In this document: positions 8,636 to 19,636 of the stretch, one piece after another | Layout of the letters: every line of letters begins with the position of its first letter | Numbering within the stretch: the first letter of the stretch is position 1 | Origin: Fodinibacter sp963833495 | GTDB taxonomy: Bacteria > Actinomycetota > Actinomycetes > Actinomycetales > Dermatophilaceae | Assembly (NCBI GenBank): GCA_963833495.1 | Contig: CAWHYJ010000012.1 | Location: forward strand, 62,001-126,000 | Direction: 5' to 3' | DNA: 64,000 nt | Made by a program: the position numbers and the translations under genes | Notes under the pieces: model-generated | Databases searched by the model: none | What the model saw: only the letters and a program-made list of their open reading frames with translations | Told to the model about the DNA's origin: nothing

Positions 8636-10354
8636 TCAGCGGACCCCGGCGAAGCCGGCGACCTCGCGCCGGGCGGTCTCGAGCGGCTCGAGCTCGGCGC
8701 GCACCGCGGCGGCGCCACCGACCGGGCAGGTCCAGGCGCCGTCGACCTCGACGATGCGCACCCCGGGGGACTCCAGCCAGCGCAGCACCTTCTCGCTCTC
8801 CTCGGGCGTGGCGGCCGTGGACGGGGCCACCGGCGGCGCCACGACCTCCGCGCTGGCCGTGAGGGCCGCGATGTAGGGCATCGGGTCGGCGCCGCGCGGT
8901 GCGGTGGTGCTGCCGGCGAGCCGGCCGTGCCGCACGCAGATGACCTCCCAGCCGCCGAGCAGCGAGCGGCGGGCCGCGACGAGCTCGGCGATGCGGGCCA
9001 GCGGGTCGAGCCGCTGCGCGCGGGAGGTGCCCCGCACCAGGGCGACCAGGCGCTCGCGCACGACCTGGGCGTCCTCGAAGCGCTCGACGTCGGACAGGTG
9101 GGTCATCCGGGCGCGCAGGGCGTCGAGCAGGTCGCGGGTGTCGCCGACGAGCAGCTCGACGGCCCGGTCGGCGACGACGGCGTAGTCGGCCACCGACTGG
9201 GCCCCGGTGCAGGGGGCGCCGCACCGGCCCATCTCGGCGAGCACGCACGCGGACCGGGGCTTGGTGGGGGACAGCCGTTCGAGGCACTGGCGCAGCGGCA
9301 GCACCTCGTGCACGGCGGCCACCGCGGCCTCGGCGGCGGAGCGGGAGCTGAACGGCCCGGCATACCGGGCGCCGTCGGGCGCGACCAGCCGCACGATCGA
9401 CAGGCGGGGGAACGGCTCGACGGTGAGCTTCACCCACAGCGCCCGCTCGGGGTGGCGCGAGCGCCGGTTGTAGCGCGGCTTGTGCTCGGCGATGAGCCGC
9501 AGCTCGCGCACCTCGGCCTCGAGGGTGGTGGCGCAGACGATGGGGCTCACGGACTCGGCGATGCGCACCATCTCGCCCATCCGGCGGCGGTGCTCGGAGG
9601 CCGTGAAGTAGGACCGCACCCGGGTGCGGATGGAGACCGAGGTGCCGACGTAGAGCACCCGGCCCTGGCCGTCCTTGAACAGGTAGACCCCCGGCAGGTC
9701 GGGAAGGTCGTCGGCGAGGTGCCGCTTGCGGCGCCGGGCCGGGGTGACCCGGGCGGTGTAGTCGAGCAGCTCCTCGAGGGAGTGCACGCCCAGCGAGCCG
9801 ACCCGCTCGAACAGGCCGTGCAGCACGTCGACGGTGGCCCTGGCGTCGTGCAGCGCCCGGTGGTCGGGGGTGGTCGTGGCGTGGAAGAGCCGCGCCAGCG
9901 AGGCCAGCCGGTGGTTGGGCACCTCGTCGCGGCGCACCAGCTGCCGGGCCAGGTGCACGGTGTCGAGCACCGCGAAGCCGGGCCACTCGTGCTCGGTGCG
10001 CCGGGCCGCCGCCTTGAGGAACGAGATGTCGAAGCCGGCGTTGTGCGCGACGAGCACCGACCCGGCGGCGAACTCGAGGAACGCCGGTAGGGCCGACTCG
10101 ATGCGCGGGGCGCCGGCCACCATGGAGTCGGTGATGCCGGTGAGCACCGAGATGAACGCCGGGATGGCGGCGCCGGGGTTGACCAGGGTCTGGAACTCGC
10201 CGACCACCTCGCCGCCGCGCACCTTGACCGCACCGATCTCGGTGATGCCGCACTCGGCGGGGCTGCCGCCGGTGGTCTCGAGGTCGACGACGACGAAGGT
10301 GACCGACGACAGGGGGGTGCCCAGATCGTCGAACGTGCCCTGCACCATCGTCAT
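8636..10354 (-). CDS. DEDD exonuclease with UvrC-like GIY-YIG region (Rv2191-like)
   Basis: 572 aa from ATG at 10354; the frame is open further upstream, but that part has no family character. The N-terminus is a DnaQ-type 3'-5' exonuclease starting with VVDLETTGG (the D-x-E metal ligands). Further conserved blocks are VAHNAGFDISFL and the later HDARA-type motif. After about residue 200 comes a GIY-YIG-like block (GVYLFKDGQGRVLYVGTS) and the UvrC cysteine-containing region. The fusion is typical of actinobacteria and is thought to act in DNA repair; it is distinct from the replicative epsilon subunit and from UvrC itself. Confidence 0.9.
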   Translation of the reverse strand: MTMVQGTFDDLGTPLSSVTFVVVDLETTGGSPAECGITEIGAVKVRGGEVVGEFQTLVNPGAAIPAFISVLTGITDSMVAGAPRIESALPAFLEFAAGSVLVAHNAGFDISFLKAAARRTEHEWPGFAVLDTVHLARQLVRRDEVPNHRLASLARLFHATTTPDHRALHDARATVDVLHGLFERVGSLGVHSLEELLDYTARVTPARRRKRHLADDLPDLPGVYLFKDGQGRVLYVGTSVSIRTRVRSYFTASEHRRRMGEMVRIAESVSPIVCATTLEAEVRELRLIAEHKPRYNRRSRHPERALWVKLTVEPFPRLSIVRLVAPDGARYAGPFSSRSAAEAAVAAVHEVLPLRQCLERLSPTKPRSACVLAEMGRCGAPCTGAQSVADYAVVADRAVELLVGDTRDLLDALRARMTHLSDVERFEDAQVVRERLVALVRGTSRAQRLDPLARIAELVAARRSLLGGWEVICVRHGRLAGSTTAPRGADPMPYIAALTASAEVVAPPVAPSTAATPEESEKVLRWLESPGVRIVEVDGAWTCPVGGAAAVRAELEPLETARREVAGFAGVR

Positions 10355-10424
10355 GTCGCTGACCGTAGGCTCCCGCACCGACACCCCCGCGAAGGCGCGC
10401 TGGCATCGCCGTGGACAGGCGAGG

Positions 10425-10472
10425 ACGACGGATGCCGGGGCGCCCCCTGCTCGGCGTCCCGGCATCCGTCGT
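10425..10472 (-). terminator. Terminator hairpin after methyltransferase gene
   Basis: A perfect 15-bp inverted repeat (10425-10439 with 10458-10472) with an 18-nt loop starts 8 nt beyond the stop of the minus-strand methyltransferase gene. Both arms contain the genome-wide enriched word GGATGCC/GGCATCC. Confidence 0.65.
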
Positions 10473-10479
10473 GGTGGGC

Positions 10480-11331
10480 TCAGCGCCGGCGTGCGGTGAG
10501 CAGCAGGTACTCCCAGGTCATGACGCCGTCGGCCAGGTGCCGGTCGCCGAGGTCGGCGAGCGCGGCATCCAGGGTGGCGACGCGCTCGGGCTGGTCGGCC
10601 AGCGAGCCGTAGACGGCGATGGTGGGCCCGTAGCGGGCCTTGAAGTAGTCACGGAAGGCGGCGCCGTCGACGAACCGGTCGACCACGAGGTTCGCCCGGG
10701 TGGCCTCGACGTCGTCGACCCGGTCGCCCATCAGCTCGTGCACGTGCTCCGGCGACCCCCACAGCGTCGCCGGCTGCGACCCGGGGGGCGGGGGCGGGGC
10801 GTAGGGCCCCATCGTCGCGAACAGCTGGCCGATGAACCCCTCGGGCGTCCAGCTGACCAGGCCGATCCGGCCGTCCGGCCGGGTCACCCGCACCAGCTCG
10901 TCGGCGGCGGCCTGGTGGAACGGCGCGAACATCACGCCGAGGCACGAGGTGGTGACGTCGAAGGCGGCGTCGGCGTACGGCAGCGACTCGGCATCGGCCT
11001 CGTCCCACGTGACGTCGAGCCGCTCGGCGCCGGCCAGGCGCTCGCCCGCGGCCAGCAGCTCGGGGGTCAGGTCGGATGCCGTGACCCGCGCCCCGGCCCG
11101 GGCCGCCGGGATGGCGACGGTGCCGGTTCCGGCCGCGACGTCGAGCAGCCGGTCGCCGGGGGTCACCCGGCAGGCGTCGACGAGGACGTGACCGAGCGGG
11201 GTGACGAGGTCGGCGGCGACCGCCGGGTAGTCGCCCAGCGCCCACATCGCGCGGTGCCGGCGCTTGACCTCCGGCGCCGCTCCGTAGTGGATGCCGGCGT
11301 CGGTCTGTCGCTGCTGCGTGGTGTCGGTCAT
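10480..11331 (-). CDS. Class I SAM-dependent methyltransferase
   Basis: 283 aa from ATG at 11331, with an AGGGAGA ribosome binding site. Motif I of the Rossmann-fold methyltransferases is clear (LLDVAAGTGTVAIPAARAGA, near residues 62-80), followed by the acidic end of beta2 (ASDLTPELL) and a motif IV-like FDVTTSCLGVMFAP. It resembles the UbiE/Methyltransf_11 group. The substrate cannot be read from sequence. It is divergent from an HxlR-type regulator at 11513, so the two may form a regulator-target pair (inference). Confidence 0.85.
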   Translation of the reverse strand: MTDTTQQRQTDAGIHYGAAPEVKRRHRAMWALGDYPAVAADLVTPLGHVLVDACRVTPGDRLLDVAAGTGTVAIPAARAGARVTASDLTPELLAAGERLAGAERLDVTWDEADAESLPYADAAFDVTTSCLGVMFAPFHQAAADELVRVTRPDGRIGLVSWTPEGFIGQLFATMGPYAPPPPPGSQPATLWGSPEHVHELMGDRVDDVEATRANLVVDRFVDGAAFRDYFKARYGPTIAVYGSLADQPERVATLDAALADLGDRHLADGVMTWEYLLLTARRR

Positions 11332-11512
11332 GTCGTTCTCCCTGCTGCTACTGGTGGTGGTCGGACTCCCAGCGTCGCGAGGTGGGCGGACGGCATCCAG
11401 TGCGCGTTCTGTAGCGCGCGAGGTTCACGATCTGTACTGGCGCCTCGTCGCGCCCGGGTGTGCACTGGTTCGGTGCGGGGCCGGGCGACGGCCCTGCAGG
11501 AGGTGGTGACCC

Positions 11513-12187
11513 GTGTCGACCTACGGCCAGTTCTGCCCGATCGCCAAGGCGATGGAGGTGCTCGACGAACGGTGGACCCTGCTCGTGGTTCGCGAGCTGC
11601 TGCTCGGCAGCCGGCACTTCAACGAGCTGCGCCGGGGCAACCCGAAGATGTCGCCGGCACTGCTGTCCAAGCGGCTGCGCCGGCTCGAGCGGGTCGGGGT
11701 GCTGCGGCGCCGGGTCGTTGGCGGGCGCAGCACGTACGAGCTGACCGAGCGTGGGCTGGAGCTGCGGCCGGTCATCGACGCCCTGGGCACGTGGGGAGCC
11801 CGGTGGGCGGGCGACCTCGGTGAGGAGGATCTCGACCCGCGCCTGCTGCTGTGGGACGTGCGGCGCACCATCCCGGTGGAGTCCTGGCCGCGTGAGCGCA
11901 CGGTAGTGGCGCTGCGGTTCGAGGACGTCGCCTCGCCGGTCTCGCAGTGGTGGATCTGCGTCAGCGGTGACGAGGTGGACGTGTGCGACATCGACCCCGG
12001 TTTCGAGGTGACGGCGACCGTGCGTACGTCGCTGCTGGCGATGACCGAGATCTGGCGCGGGGACCGCGGCTGGGGGGAGGCCCTGCGGTCGGGGCGGGTC
12101 GAGGTCGACGCGCCGCGCGACGTGGCGCGGGCCGTGCCGACGTGGATCGGCCAGTCGCTGCTGTCGGCGGTGCCGCGACCTGCCTGA
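11513..12187 (+). CDS. HxlR-family transcriptional regulator with extra C-terminal domain
   Basis: 224 aa from GTG at 11513, preceded by AGGAGGTGGTGACCC. The N-terminal 100 residues form an HxlR winged helix: the CPIAKAMEVLDERWTLLVVR opening, then FNELRRGNPKMSPALLSKRL as the recognition region. Only one cysteine is in the usual redox/metal position. Residues 110-220 form a second domain resembling the SCP2-like ligand domain sometimes fused to HxlR proteins, which suggests a small-molecule effector. It is transcribed away from the methyltransferase gene across a 181-bp intergenic region. Confidence 0.85.
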   Translation: MSTYGQFCPIAKAMEVLDERWTLLVVRELLLGSRHFNELRRGNPKMSPALLSKRLRRLERVGVLRRRVVGGRSTYELTERGLELRPVIDALGTWGARWAGDLGEEDLDPRLLLWDVRRTIPVESWPRERTVVALRFEDVASPVSQWWICVSGDEVDVCDIDPGFEVTATVRTSLLAMTEIWRGDRGWGEALRSGRVEVDAPRDVARAVPTWIGQSLLSAVPRPA

Positions 12188-12293
12188 GCCGCTCCCGGCT
12201 TCAGTCGCGCCGTGCTCCGGATGCCGTCGCGGCAGGGGTGTCGGTGGTCGCCTCTAGCGTGGGAGACAACCACCTGGAAAGGGGTGAGAGCCG

Positions 12294-12569
12294 ATGCCCA
12301 GCCACGACCTGACGTTGACCGTCGAGTGCCGCACGTGCCCGGTGCGTGAGCTGCACTGTGGCGACTGCATGGTGCCCGTCCTGCTCGACCTCACCGCGCC
12401 GTCGCTGCGGCTCGAGCACGCCCTCGACCCCGAGGAGCGCGCGGCCGTCACCCGGCTCGTCGAGGCCGGGCTGGTCGCGCCCGAGACCGCAGCGGTGGCG
12501 CGGGCCGTGCTCGCCGGGTCCGGGGCGCGTGAGGAGCCCGTGGCGGAGGGCGGGCGCGCCGTCGGCTGA
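12294..12569 (+). CDS. Small Cys-rich conserved actinobacterial protein
   Basis: 91 aa; the ATG at 12294 has a good GGAAAGGGG ribosome binding site. Near the N-terminus are four cysteines and a histidine in the order C-x2-C-x6-HC-x2-C (ECRTCPVRELHCGDC), which looks like a zinc knuckle or small iron-sulfur site. The rest is acidic and helical (SLRLEHALDPEERAAVTRLVEAG). I know of similar short proteins across actinobacteria but no assigned function. It stands alone between the HxlR gene and the lipoprotein peptidase. Confidence 0.7.
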   Translation: MPSHDLTLTVECRTCPVRELHCGDCMVPVLLDLTAPSLRLEHALDPEERAAVTRLVEAGLVAPETAAVARAVLAGSGAREEPVAEGGRAVG

Positions 12570-12641
12570 TCAGGGTTCGTCGCGTGCCCGGTCGATCGGT
12601 CGGGCGCCGTGACGGTCCGGGAACCTCCCAGCAGGGCTTCC

Positions 12642-12647
12642 TACGAT
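12642..12647 (+). promoter_or_regulatory. -10 element, leaderless lipoprotein gene
   Basis: TACGAT, then 6 nt, then GTG at 12654. This supports GTG 12654 over start codons further upstream in the same frame. Confidence 0.5.
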
Positions 12648-12653
12648 GGGCCG

Positions 12654-14057
12654 GTGCCGAGCCCGCCGACCCCGAGCCGACGCCGTGCCCGGCGCGGGTG
12701 GGGCGTCACGCTCCTTCTTGTCTCACTGGCCGCCGCGACGGCGGTCGGTGGGTGCACGCACAGCATCGGCGACCCGCCGGGTCCTTCACCCTTCGGGTCG
12801 GCGACGGCGTCGGCACCGACCACCCCACCAGTGCTGCTCACGACGGCGGTGTCCGACCTGCTGCGCCGTCGTGCCGGTGCAGTCGTCGAAGGGGACCGGG
12901 CGGCGTTCGCCGCGACCGTCGCCGACCCGGCATCCGTCTCGGGGCGGCGACAGCTGGACTCCTACCGGGCGGCCCGGGCCCTGCTGGTCTCGCGGCTCGA
13001 GGTCGGGGCCCCGGTGGTCCATCTCGCCGAGACCGCAGCGGGCACCGGCGCAACGCCAGTGCCGCAGGGCACGGGAGCGGCCACGGCGGCGCCGAGCGCG
13101 AGCCGGAGCCCGAGCGACCCGTTGCGGGCGACGGCCGAGGCCGACGTGCGCTACCGGGTCGACGACCTCGACCGCGGCGACCGGGTCGCCCGGCTGCAGT
13201 ACGACCTGGTGCGCGGCGAGGACGGGTGGCAGGTCGCGGCGGAGCGACCGGTCGGCACCGGCGCCACAGCCCCCTGGGTGGCCATGCCGGCACTTCGGGT
13301 CAGCCGCGGCGAGCACGCCGTCGTGGCCGGCACGGCCCCGGCCGCCCGGCTCGCCGAGCACGTCGCCGTCGTCGACCGCGCGCAGCCCGGGCTCCGGGCG
13401 GCGTGGCCCGGCGCACCCGCGCGCGTCCTGGTGCTCGCCCCGGCGACTGCGGCCGAGGCCGACGTCCTGCTCGGGCGCATCCCGGCCCCTGGGACCGCAC
13501 CCGTCGGGGCCACGACCGAGGGCCCGACCGGCGCGGCTGGCACCGCCACCGGTGACCGCATCGTGCTCGACCCCTTGGCCTTCGACAGGCTCACCGCGAG
13601 CGGGCGCGACGTCGTGCTCACCCACGAGCTGGCGCACGTCGCGGTGCGGTCGACCGTGCCCGGGCGCCCGGCCGCCTGGCTGGCCGAGGGGTACGCCGAC
13701 CACGTCGGCTACGCCCGGGCGGACGTGCCCCCGAGCCGGCTGCTGCTCCCGCTCGCCTCGGCGCTGCGCACCGGCCACGGTCCACGCGAGCTGCCGAGCG
13801 TCGCGGACCTGCAGCCCGCCACCGGTGACATCGAGGTGCCCTACCTCGCCGCGTGGCAGGCGGTCGAGCTGATCGCCCGCGACCACGGCGAGGCGGCGCT
13901 GCGCCGGCTCGTCACGGAGGGTGCGTCGACCGGCTCGGCGGCCGACGCCGAGGCCGCCACCGACGCCGCGCTGGTGTCGGTGCTCGGCACCAGCCGCGCC
14001 GAGCTGACCGACCGGTGGCTCACCCGGCTGGGCGAGATCGTCACGAATCCCGGCTGA
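12654..14057 (+). CDS. Lipoprotein with gluzincin-type metallopeptidase domain
   Basis: 467 aa from GTG at 12654. A basic N-terminus is followed by a hydrophobic segment ending in the lipobox AVGGC, so the protein is probably acylated and anchored outside the membrane. A Pro/Ser/Thr-rich linker and a nuclear-transport-factor-like alpha+beta region precede the peptidase part. There, HELAH supplies the two zinc histidines and AWLAEGYADHVGY, about 20 residues later, the glutamate ligand, as in gluzincin (M1/MA clan) enzymes. The target is unknown. Its place near envelope genes resembles Rv2183c in mycobacteria, though I cannot confirm homology. Confidence 0.8.
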   Translation: MPSPPTPSRRRARRGWGVTLLLVSLAAATAVGGCTHSIGDPPGPSPFGSATASAPTTPPVLLTTAVSDLLRRRAGAVVEGDRAAFAATVADPASVSGRRQLDSYRAARALLVSRLEVGAPVVHLAETAAGTGATPVPQGTGAATAAPSASRSPSDPLRATAEADVRYRVDDLDRGDRVARLQYDLVRGEDGWQVAAERPVGTGATAPWVAMPALRVSRGEHAVVAGTAPAARLAEHVAVVDRAQPGLRAAWPGAPARVLVLAPATAAEADVLLGRIPAPGTAPVGATTEGPTGAAGTATGDRIVLDPLAFDRLTASGRDVVLTHELAHVAVRSTVPGRPAAWLAEGYADHVGYARADVPPSRLLLPLASALRTGHGPRELPSVADLQPATGDIEVPYLAAWQAVELIARDHGEAALRRLVTEGASTGSAADAEAATDAALVSVLGTSRAELTDRWLTRLGEIVTNPG

Positions 14058-14070
14058 GCCCAAGCCTTTT

Positions 14071-14144
14071 CGCGAAGTCAGGAGCACTTCGCCGGCTCAG
14101 GGTCGTATCGCATCCTGACCCCGCGAAGTGCTCCTGACTTCGCG
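14071..14144. terminator. 22-bp perfect inverted repeat between convergent genes
   Basis: The arms at 14071-14092 and 14123-14144 are exact reverse complements of 22 bp. The intervening 30 nt can itself form a small stem (TCAGG with CCTGA). It probably ends transcription of the lipoprotein gene, and its right arm lies inside the 3' coding end of the glycosyltransferase gene on the other strand. Confidence 0.65.
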
Positions 14145-15546
14145 GGAAAGAGCCGGGTCGGCGAGGCCCTCGCCGCCCGCTGGGGCGCCGACCTCGTCCT
14201 CCACCGGGGCCGGCTCGCCCTGGGGCAGCGCCAGCGACGCCACCACGAGGGCCCCCACCAGCCAGAACTGGTTGTAGAACGCCTGCTTGTTGACCAGGTT
14301 GGCCACGGCCAGCACCAGCGCCAGCCAGCGCAGCAGCTCGTCGACGCCCGGCCGGCGCCGCCACACGGCATACGCCGCGATCGCCACCACGCCGACCATC
14401 GCGGCCCCGGTCACCCAGAACGGCAGCGTGATGCCGTGCTCGTTGAGGGCGTAGAGGTACCAGGTGTTGGCGAACTTGATCGGGTGGAAGGTGAGCAGCG
14501 TGGTGACCGTGTCGCCGACGAACGCCCCGGCATCCGCCACGACCCATGGCAGCATCAGCAGCGCCGCGAGCGCACCGGTCGCCAGCGTGCGCCACGCCCC
14601 GAACGGCCGCCACACCAGGAGCACCGGCGCCAGCAGCGCGAGGTGCTGCTTGCTCGCGCAGGCGAGCGCCAGCGGCACGATCGCCCACCACGCGCGGTCG
14701 CGCCTCACCAGCACGGCCCACCACACGATGAGGGCGGCGAGCACCGGCTCGGTCCAGGCCTGGTCGACCTGGGTCAGCGTGCCGGGCGCGAGCACGAGCA
14801 CCGCCGTCACCGCCGCCGCGCGCTCCACCCGCCCGCGCGCCAGCGCCCAGAGCCCGGCGAAGAGCACCAGCGACCAGAACAGCACGGCCCACCGCACGTC
14901 GCCGGCGAGCCACCGGCCGGGGGCGGTGAGCACCGCCATCCAGGGCAGGTAGGGGAAGAAGTCCTGCACGCCGGGGGAGTTGGTCCACTGCTGGGTGTAG
15001 ACGTTGTCGCCGCGGGCCAGGGCGTCGGCACCCTGCTGCAGGACCACCCAGACGTCGATCTTCGGGGCTTTGTCGCCGACGATGGCCACCACTGCAAGCA
15101 CGGTGTGGGTGAGCACCGCGAGCGCGTAGGCCGCCATCGCGGCGCGGCGCCCGGGCCGGGTGAGCAGCACGGCGCAGCCCAGCCCGCCGGTGGCGAGCAC
15201 GGCAAGGGATGCCGTGAGCCACCCGCCGCGCAGGTAGCTGAACAACGGCACGGTGAGGGTGATGACGACCGAGGCGGCCACCACTCCCGGCGCCAGCCAG
15301 CGGGGCACGTCCACCACCAGCCGTCGGGCCAGCCACCACCCGAGCAGCGCCGCGCACACCGTCAGGGTGAGCACGATCGGCACCCGGAAGCGCACGACGC
15401 TCCACTGCAGCACACCGAACCACGCGAGCCAGGCGGCGCCGAGCACGAGGGCGGGGACCGGCCCGGACGTGGGCCGCCCGACGGTGGACGAGGGGGATGC
15501 CGGCCCGGCGGCGGCAGCAGGGGCGGCCGTCGTGGCCGCGGTCGGG

Positions 15547-15554
<8 letters not shown>
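14097..15554 (-). CDS. Polyprenol-phosphate-dependent glycosyltransferase, GT87/DUF2029 family
   Basis: 485 aa from GTG at 15554, which overlaps the fadD stop codon; ATG 15587 is an alternative. It is a GT-C integral membrane enzyme with about ten hydrophobic segments. The acidic first-loop region and the motif KFANTWYLYALNEHG between helices are characteristic of actinobacterial mannosyl/arabinosyl transferases. In mycobacteria the related Rv2181 of this neighbourhood adds alpha-1,2-mannose to lipoglycans; a similar envelope role is inferred. The last 20 residues or so are encoded by the 22-bp inverted repeat and look unlike a conserved C-terminus. Confidence 0.82.
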
Positions 15555-17337
<1,783 letters not shown>

Positions 17338-17400
17338 GGTCGGCTCCTTCGGGGTGAGGCGCACATGGGACACCTCAACTCTAGGACCCTGCGGGGCGGG

Positions 17401-17406
17401 TACCCT
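17401..17406 (+). promoter_or_regulatory. -10 element, leaderless SRPBCC gene
   Basis: TACCCT lies 7 nt before the ATG at 17414, with no ribosome binding site. It drives the SRPBCC-ArsA-ROK gene string. Confidence 0.5.
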
Positions 17407-17413
17407 CCGTGCC

Positions 17414-17860
17414 ATGGCCGACCGCGCGCAGTCCTCCGTCGAGATCGCCGCCGAGCCCGGCGCCGTGCTCGACGTCATCGCCGACTTCGAGCGGTACCCG
17501 GAGTGGGCGCACGAGGTCACCTCGGCCACGGTGCTCAGCGAGGACGGCGACGGCTGGGCCGACCAGGTCGAGTTCCACCTGCACGCCGGGGCGATCAAGG
17601 ACCACTACGTGCTCGAGTACGACTGGGACCACATCGCCGACGACGGCACCGGCAGCGTCTCGTGGCACCTGGTGCGCGCCACCCTGCTCAAGGGTCTCGA
17701 CGGCACCTACGCCCTCGCCCGCACCCCCAAGGGCACCCAGGTCACCTACGACCTCGAGGTCGAGCTGACGATGCCGATGATCGGGCTGCTGAAGCGCAAG
17801 GCCGAGAAGCACATCATCAACCTCGCCCTGACCGAGCTCAAGAAGCGCGCAGAGGGCTGA
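17414..17860 (+). CDS. SRPBCC (polyketide cyclase/COQ10-like) protein
   Basis: 148 aa. The START-like fold is indicated by VLDVIADFERYPEWAHEV near the N-terminus and the long C-terminal helix LKRKAEKHIINLALTELKKRAEG, which closes a hydrophobic ligand pocket. It corresponds in order to TB16.3/Rv2185c, next to fadD15 and the ArsA-like ATPase. The ligand is unknown; an isoprenoid quinone or lipid is plausible for the family. It is followed after 8 nt by the ATPase gene. Confidence 0.88.
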   Translation: MADRAQSSVEIAAEPGAVLDVIADFERYPEWAHEVTSATVLSEDGDGWADQVEFHLHAGAIKDHYVLEYDWDHIADDGTGSVSWHLVRATLLKGLDGTYALARTPKGTQVTYDLEVELTMPMIGLLKRKAEKHIINLALTELKKRAEG

Positions 17861-17868
17861 CGCCCGCC

Positions 17869-19092
17869 ATGACCCGCGTCGTCCTCGTGACCGGCAAGGG
17901 CGGCGTCGGCAAGACGACCACCGCCGCGGCGACTGCCGTCCGGGCCGCCCGCACCGGGCTGCGCACCCTGGTGATGTCGACCGATGCCGCGCACAGCCTG
18001 GGGGACGCGCTCGACGTCGAGCTCACCACCGCCGTCACCTGGCGCGAGACGACGCCGGTCGAGCCGGGGCTGCACGCCCTCGCCGTCGGCGCGCACACCG
18101 CCGTCGAGGCCGACTGGCAGGTGGTGCGCGACTACCTGCTCGGGGTGCTCGACGCGATGGGGGTCGACGCCGTCGTCGCCGACGAGCTCACGTCGCTGCC
18201 CGGCGCCGAGGAGGTCACCGCCCTCGCGGCGCTGGCCCACCAGGCCGAGAGCGGCGACTGGGACCTCGTCGTCGTCGACTGCGCCCCCACCGCCGAGACG
18301 CTGCGCCTGCTCGCGCTACCCGAGGTGCTCGGCTGGCACCTCGACCGGCTGCTGCCGGCGCAGCGCCGCCTGCTCACCGTGCTGCGCCCGGCCGCCTCGG
18401 CCGCCACCGGCGTGCCCGTGCCAGGCCCCGAGGTGCTGCTCGTGCTGCGCGCCTGGCGCGAGCTGATGGTCGGCGTGCGCGCGCTGCTCACCTCGCCCCG
18501 GGCGAGCGTGCGCGTCGTGCTCACGCCCGAGCGCGTGGTCATCGCCGAGAGCCGACGGGTGCTCACCTCGCTGTCCCTGCACGGCTACGCGGTTGACGCC
18601 GTGGTCGTGAACCGGGTGCTGCCTGCCGCCCTCCCCGGCGACGTCGACCCCTGGCGCACGGCATGGACCACCGCCCAGGCGAGCGGACTGGAGCAGGTGC
18701 GCGAGTCCTTCCTCGGCATCCCGCTGCTCTGCGCGCCCTACCTGGCGGGCGAGCCGATCGGCGCCGACGCGCTCGACGACCTCGCGACCGCGACGGTCGC
18801 CGATGGCCTCCCGGCCCCGCCGCTGATGGACGACGTCGACGTGCCGCGGATGCGGGTCGAGGCCGACGGCGCCGACTTCGTGCTCACCCTGCCGCTGCCG
18901 CTGGTGTCGGCCGGCATGGTCGGCATGGCCCGCCGCGAGGACGACCTGCTGCTCGAGGTGGGTGGCCAGCGCCGTGTCGTCACGCTGCCCTCGGTGCTGC
19001 GGCGGTGCATCGTGCGCGATGCCGCCGTGGGCAGCGGTGAGCTGCGGGTCCGGTTCGAGCGTGACGAGGAGCAGTGGGCCAGTGGGCGCTGA
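17869..19092 (+). CDS. ArsA/GET3-family ATPase (Rv2184c-like)
   Basis: 407 aa from ATG at 17869. The deviant Walker A loop GKGGVGKTT starts at residue 9, and MSTDAAHSLGDALDV is the switch I region of ArsA/GET3 proteins. There is only one ATPase unit, whereas arsenite-pump ArsA has two, and no arsenic genes are near. The C-terminal 80 residues form a beta-rich cap (MARREDDLLLEVGGQRRVV) seen in actinobacterial members. A role in targeting or chaperoning membrane or lipid-linked proteins is inferred. It overlaps the next gene. Confidence 0.87.
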   Translation: MTRVVLVTGKGGVGKTTTAAATAVRAARTGLRTLVMSTDAAHSLGDALDVELTTAVTWRETTPVEPGLHALAVGAHTAVEADWQVVRDYLLGVLDAMGVDAVVADELTSLPGAEEVTALAALAHQAESGDWDLVVVDCAPTAETLRLLALPEVLGWHLDRLLPAQRRLLTVLRPAASAATGVPVPGPEVLLVLRAWRELMVGVRALLTSPRASVRVVLTPERVVIAESRRVLTSLSLHGYAVDAVVVNRVLPAALPGDVDPWRTAWTTAQASGLEQVRESFLGIPLLCAPYLAGEPIGADALDDLATATVADGLPAPPLMDDVDVPRMRVEADGADFVLTLPLPLVSAGMVGMARREDDLLLEVGGQRRVVTLPSVLRRCIVRDAAVGSGELRVRFERDEEQWASGR

Positions 19093-19636
19093 GCGCTGGG
19101 ACGAGCAGGTCGGGTCGGTGGCCGACGAGGCCGGCCGGCTCCTGGAGAGCCTGCGCCGCACCGCCGCCGAGTCGGCGGCCCGCGGGTCCGCTGACGACGA
19201 CGTCCCGGATGCCGCTGGGCCGGCGCCCGCTGCCGGTTCGGCTCCAGCCTCGGGCCCGGCCGCGGGCGGGAGGCCGGCTGCGGCCTCGGCTGCCGACCCG
19301 GACGGCTCCGGCCACGACCCGTTCTGCACCTGGTGCCCGCTGTGTCGCGGTGCGGCGGTGGTCCGCTCGCTCAGCCCCGAGACGCTGGCCAAGCTCGCTG
19401 ACCTCGCGACCCTGGCGGCGTCGGTGCTCACCGACCTCGCGAGCGGCCGCCCGGGAGGCGACCGCCCGGCATCCGACCACGACCACCCGGCCACGGCGCC
19501 GGATCGCGCGGCCGCCGGCACCTCGGCGGGCGCCTCGCCACCGCCCGGGCGCCGGCCACGGCGCACGGGGCCGGCTCCGAGCCGGCCCATCCCGGTCAGT
19601 GACGCCGACGACCCCCTGGAGGCACCCCGTGGCTGA
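19082..19636 (+). CDS. Actinobacterial protein with CxxC-PLC motif (DUF5304-like)
   Basis: 184 aa from GTG at 19082, overlapping the ATPase stop by 11 nt. An N-terminal helix (RWDEQVGSVADEAGRLLESL) and a C-terminal half disordered in Pro/Ala/Arg flank a short conserved core, FCTWCPLCRGAAVVRSLSPE, with three cysteines, then a helix (LAKLADLATLAASVLTDLA). The core may bind metal. I recall similar proteins between ArsA-like ATPase and ROK glucokinase genes in streptomycetes, but no function is known. Confidence 0.75.
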   Translation: MGAERWDEQVGSVADEAGRLLESLRRTAAESAARGSADDDVPDAAGPAPAAGSAPASGPAAGGRPAAASAADPDGSGHDPFCTWCPLCRGAAVVRSLSPETLAKLADLATLAASVLTDLASGRPGGDRPASDHDHPATAPDRAAAGTSAGASPPPGRRPRRTGPAPSRPIPVSDADDPLEAPRG

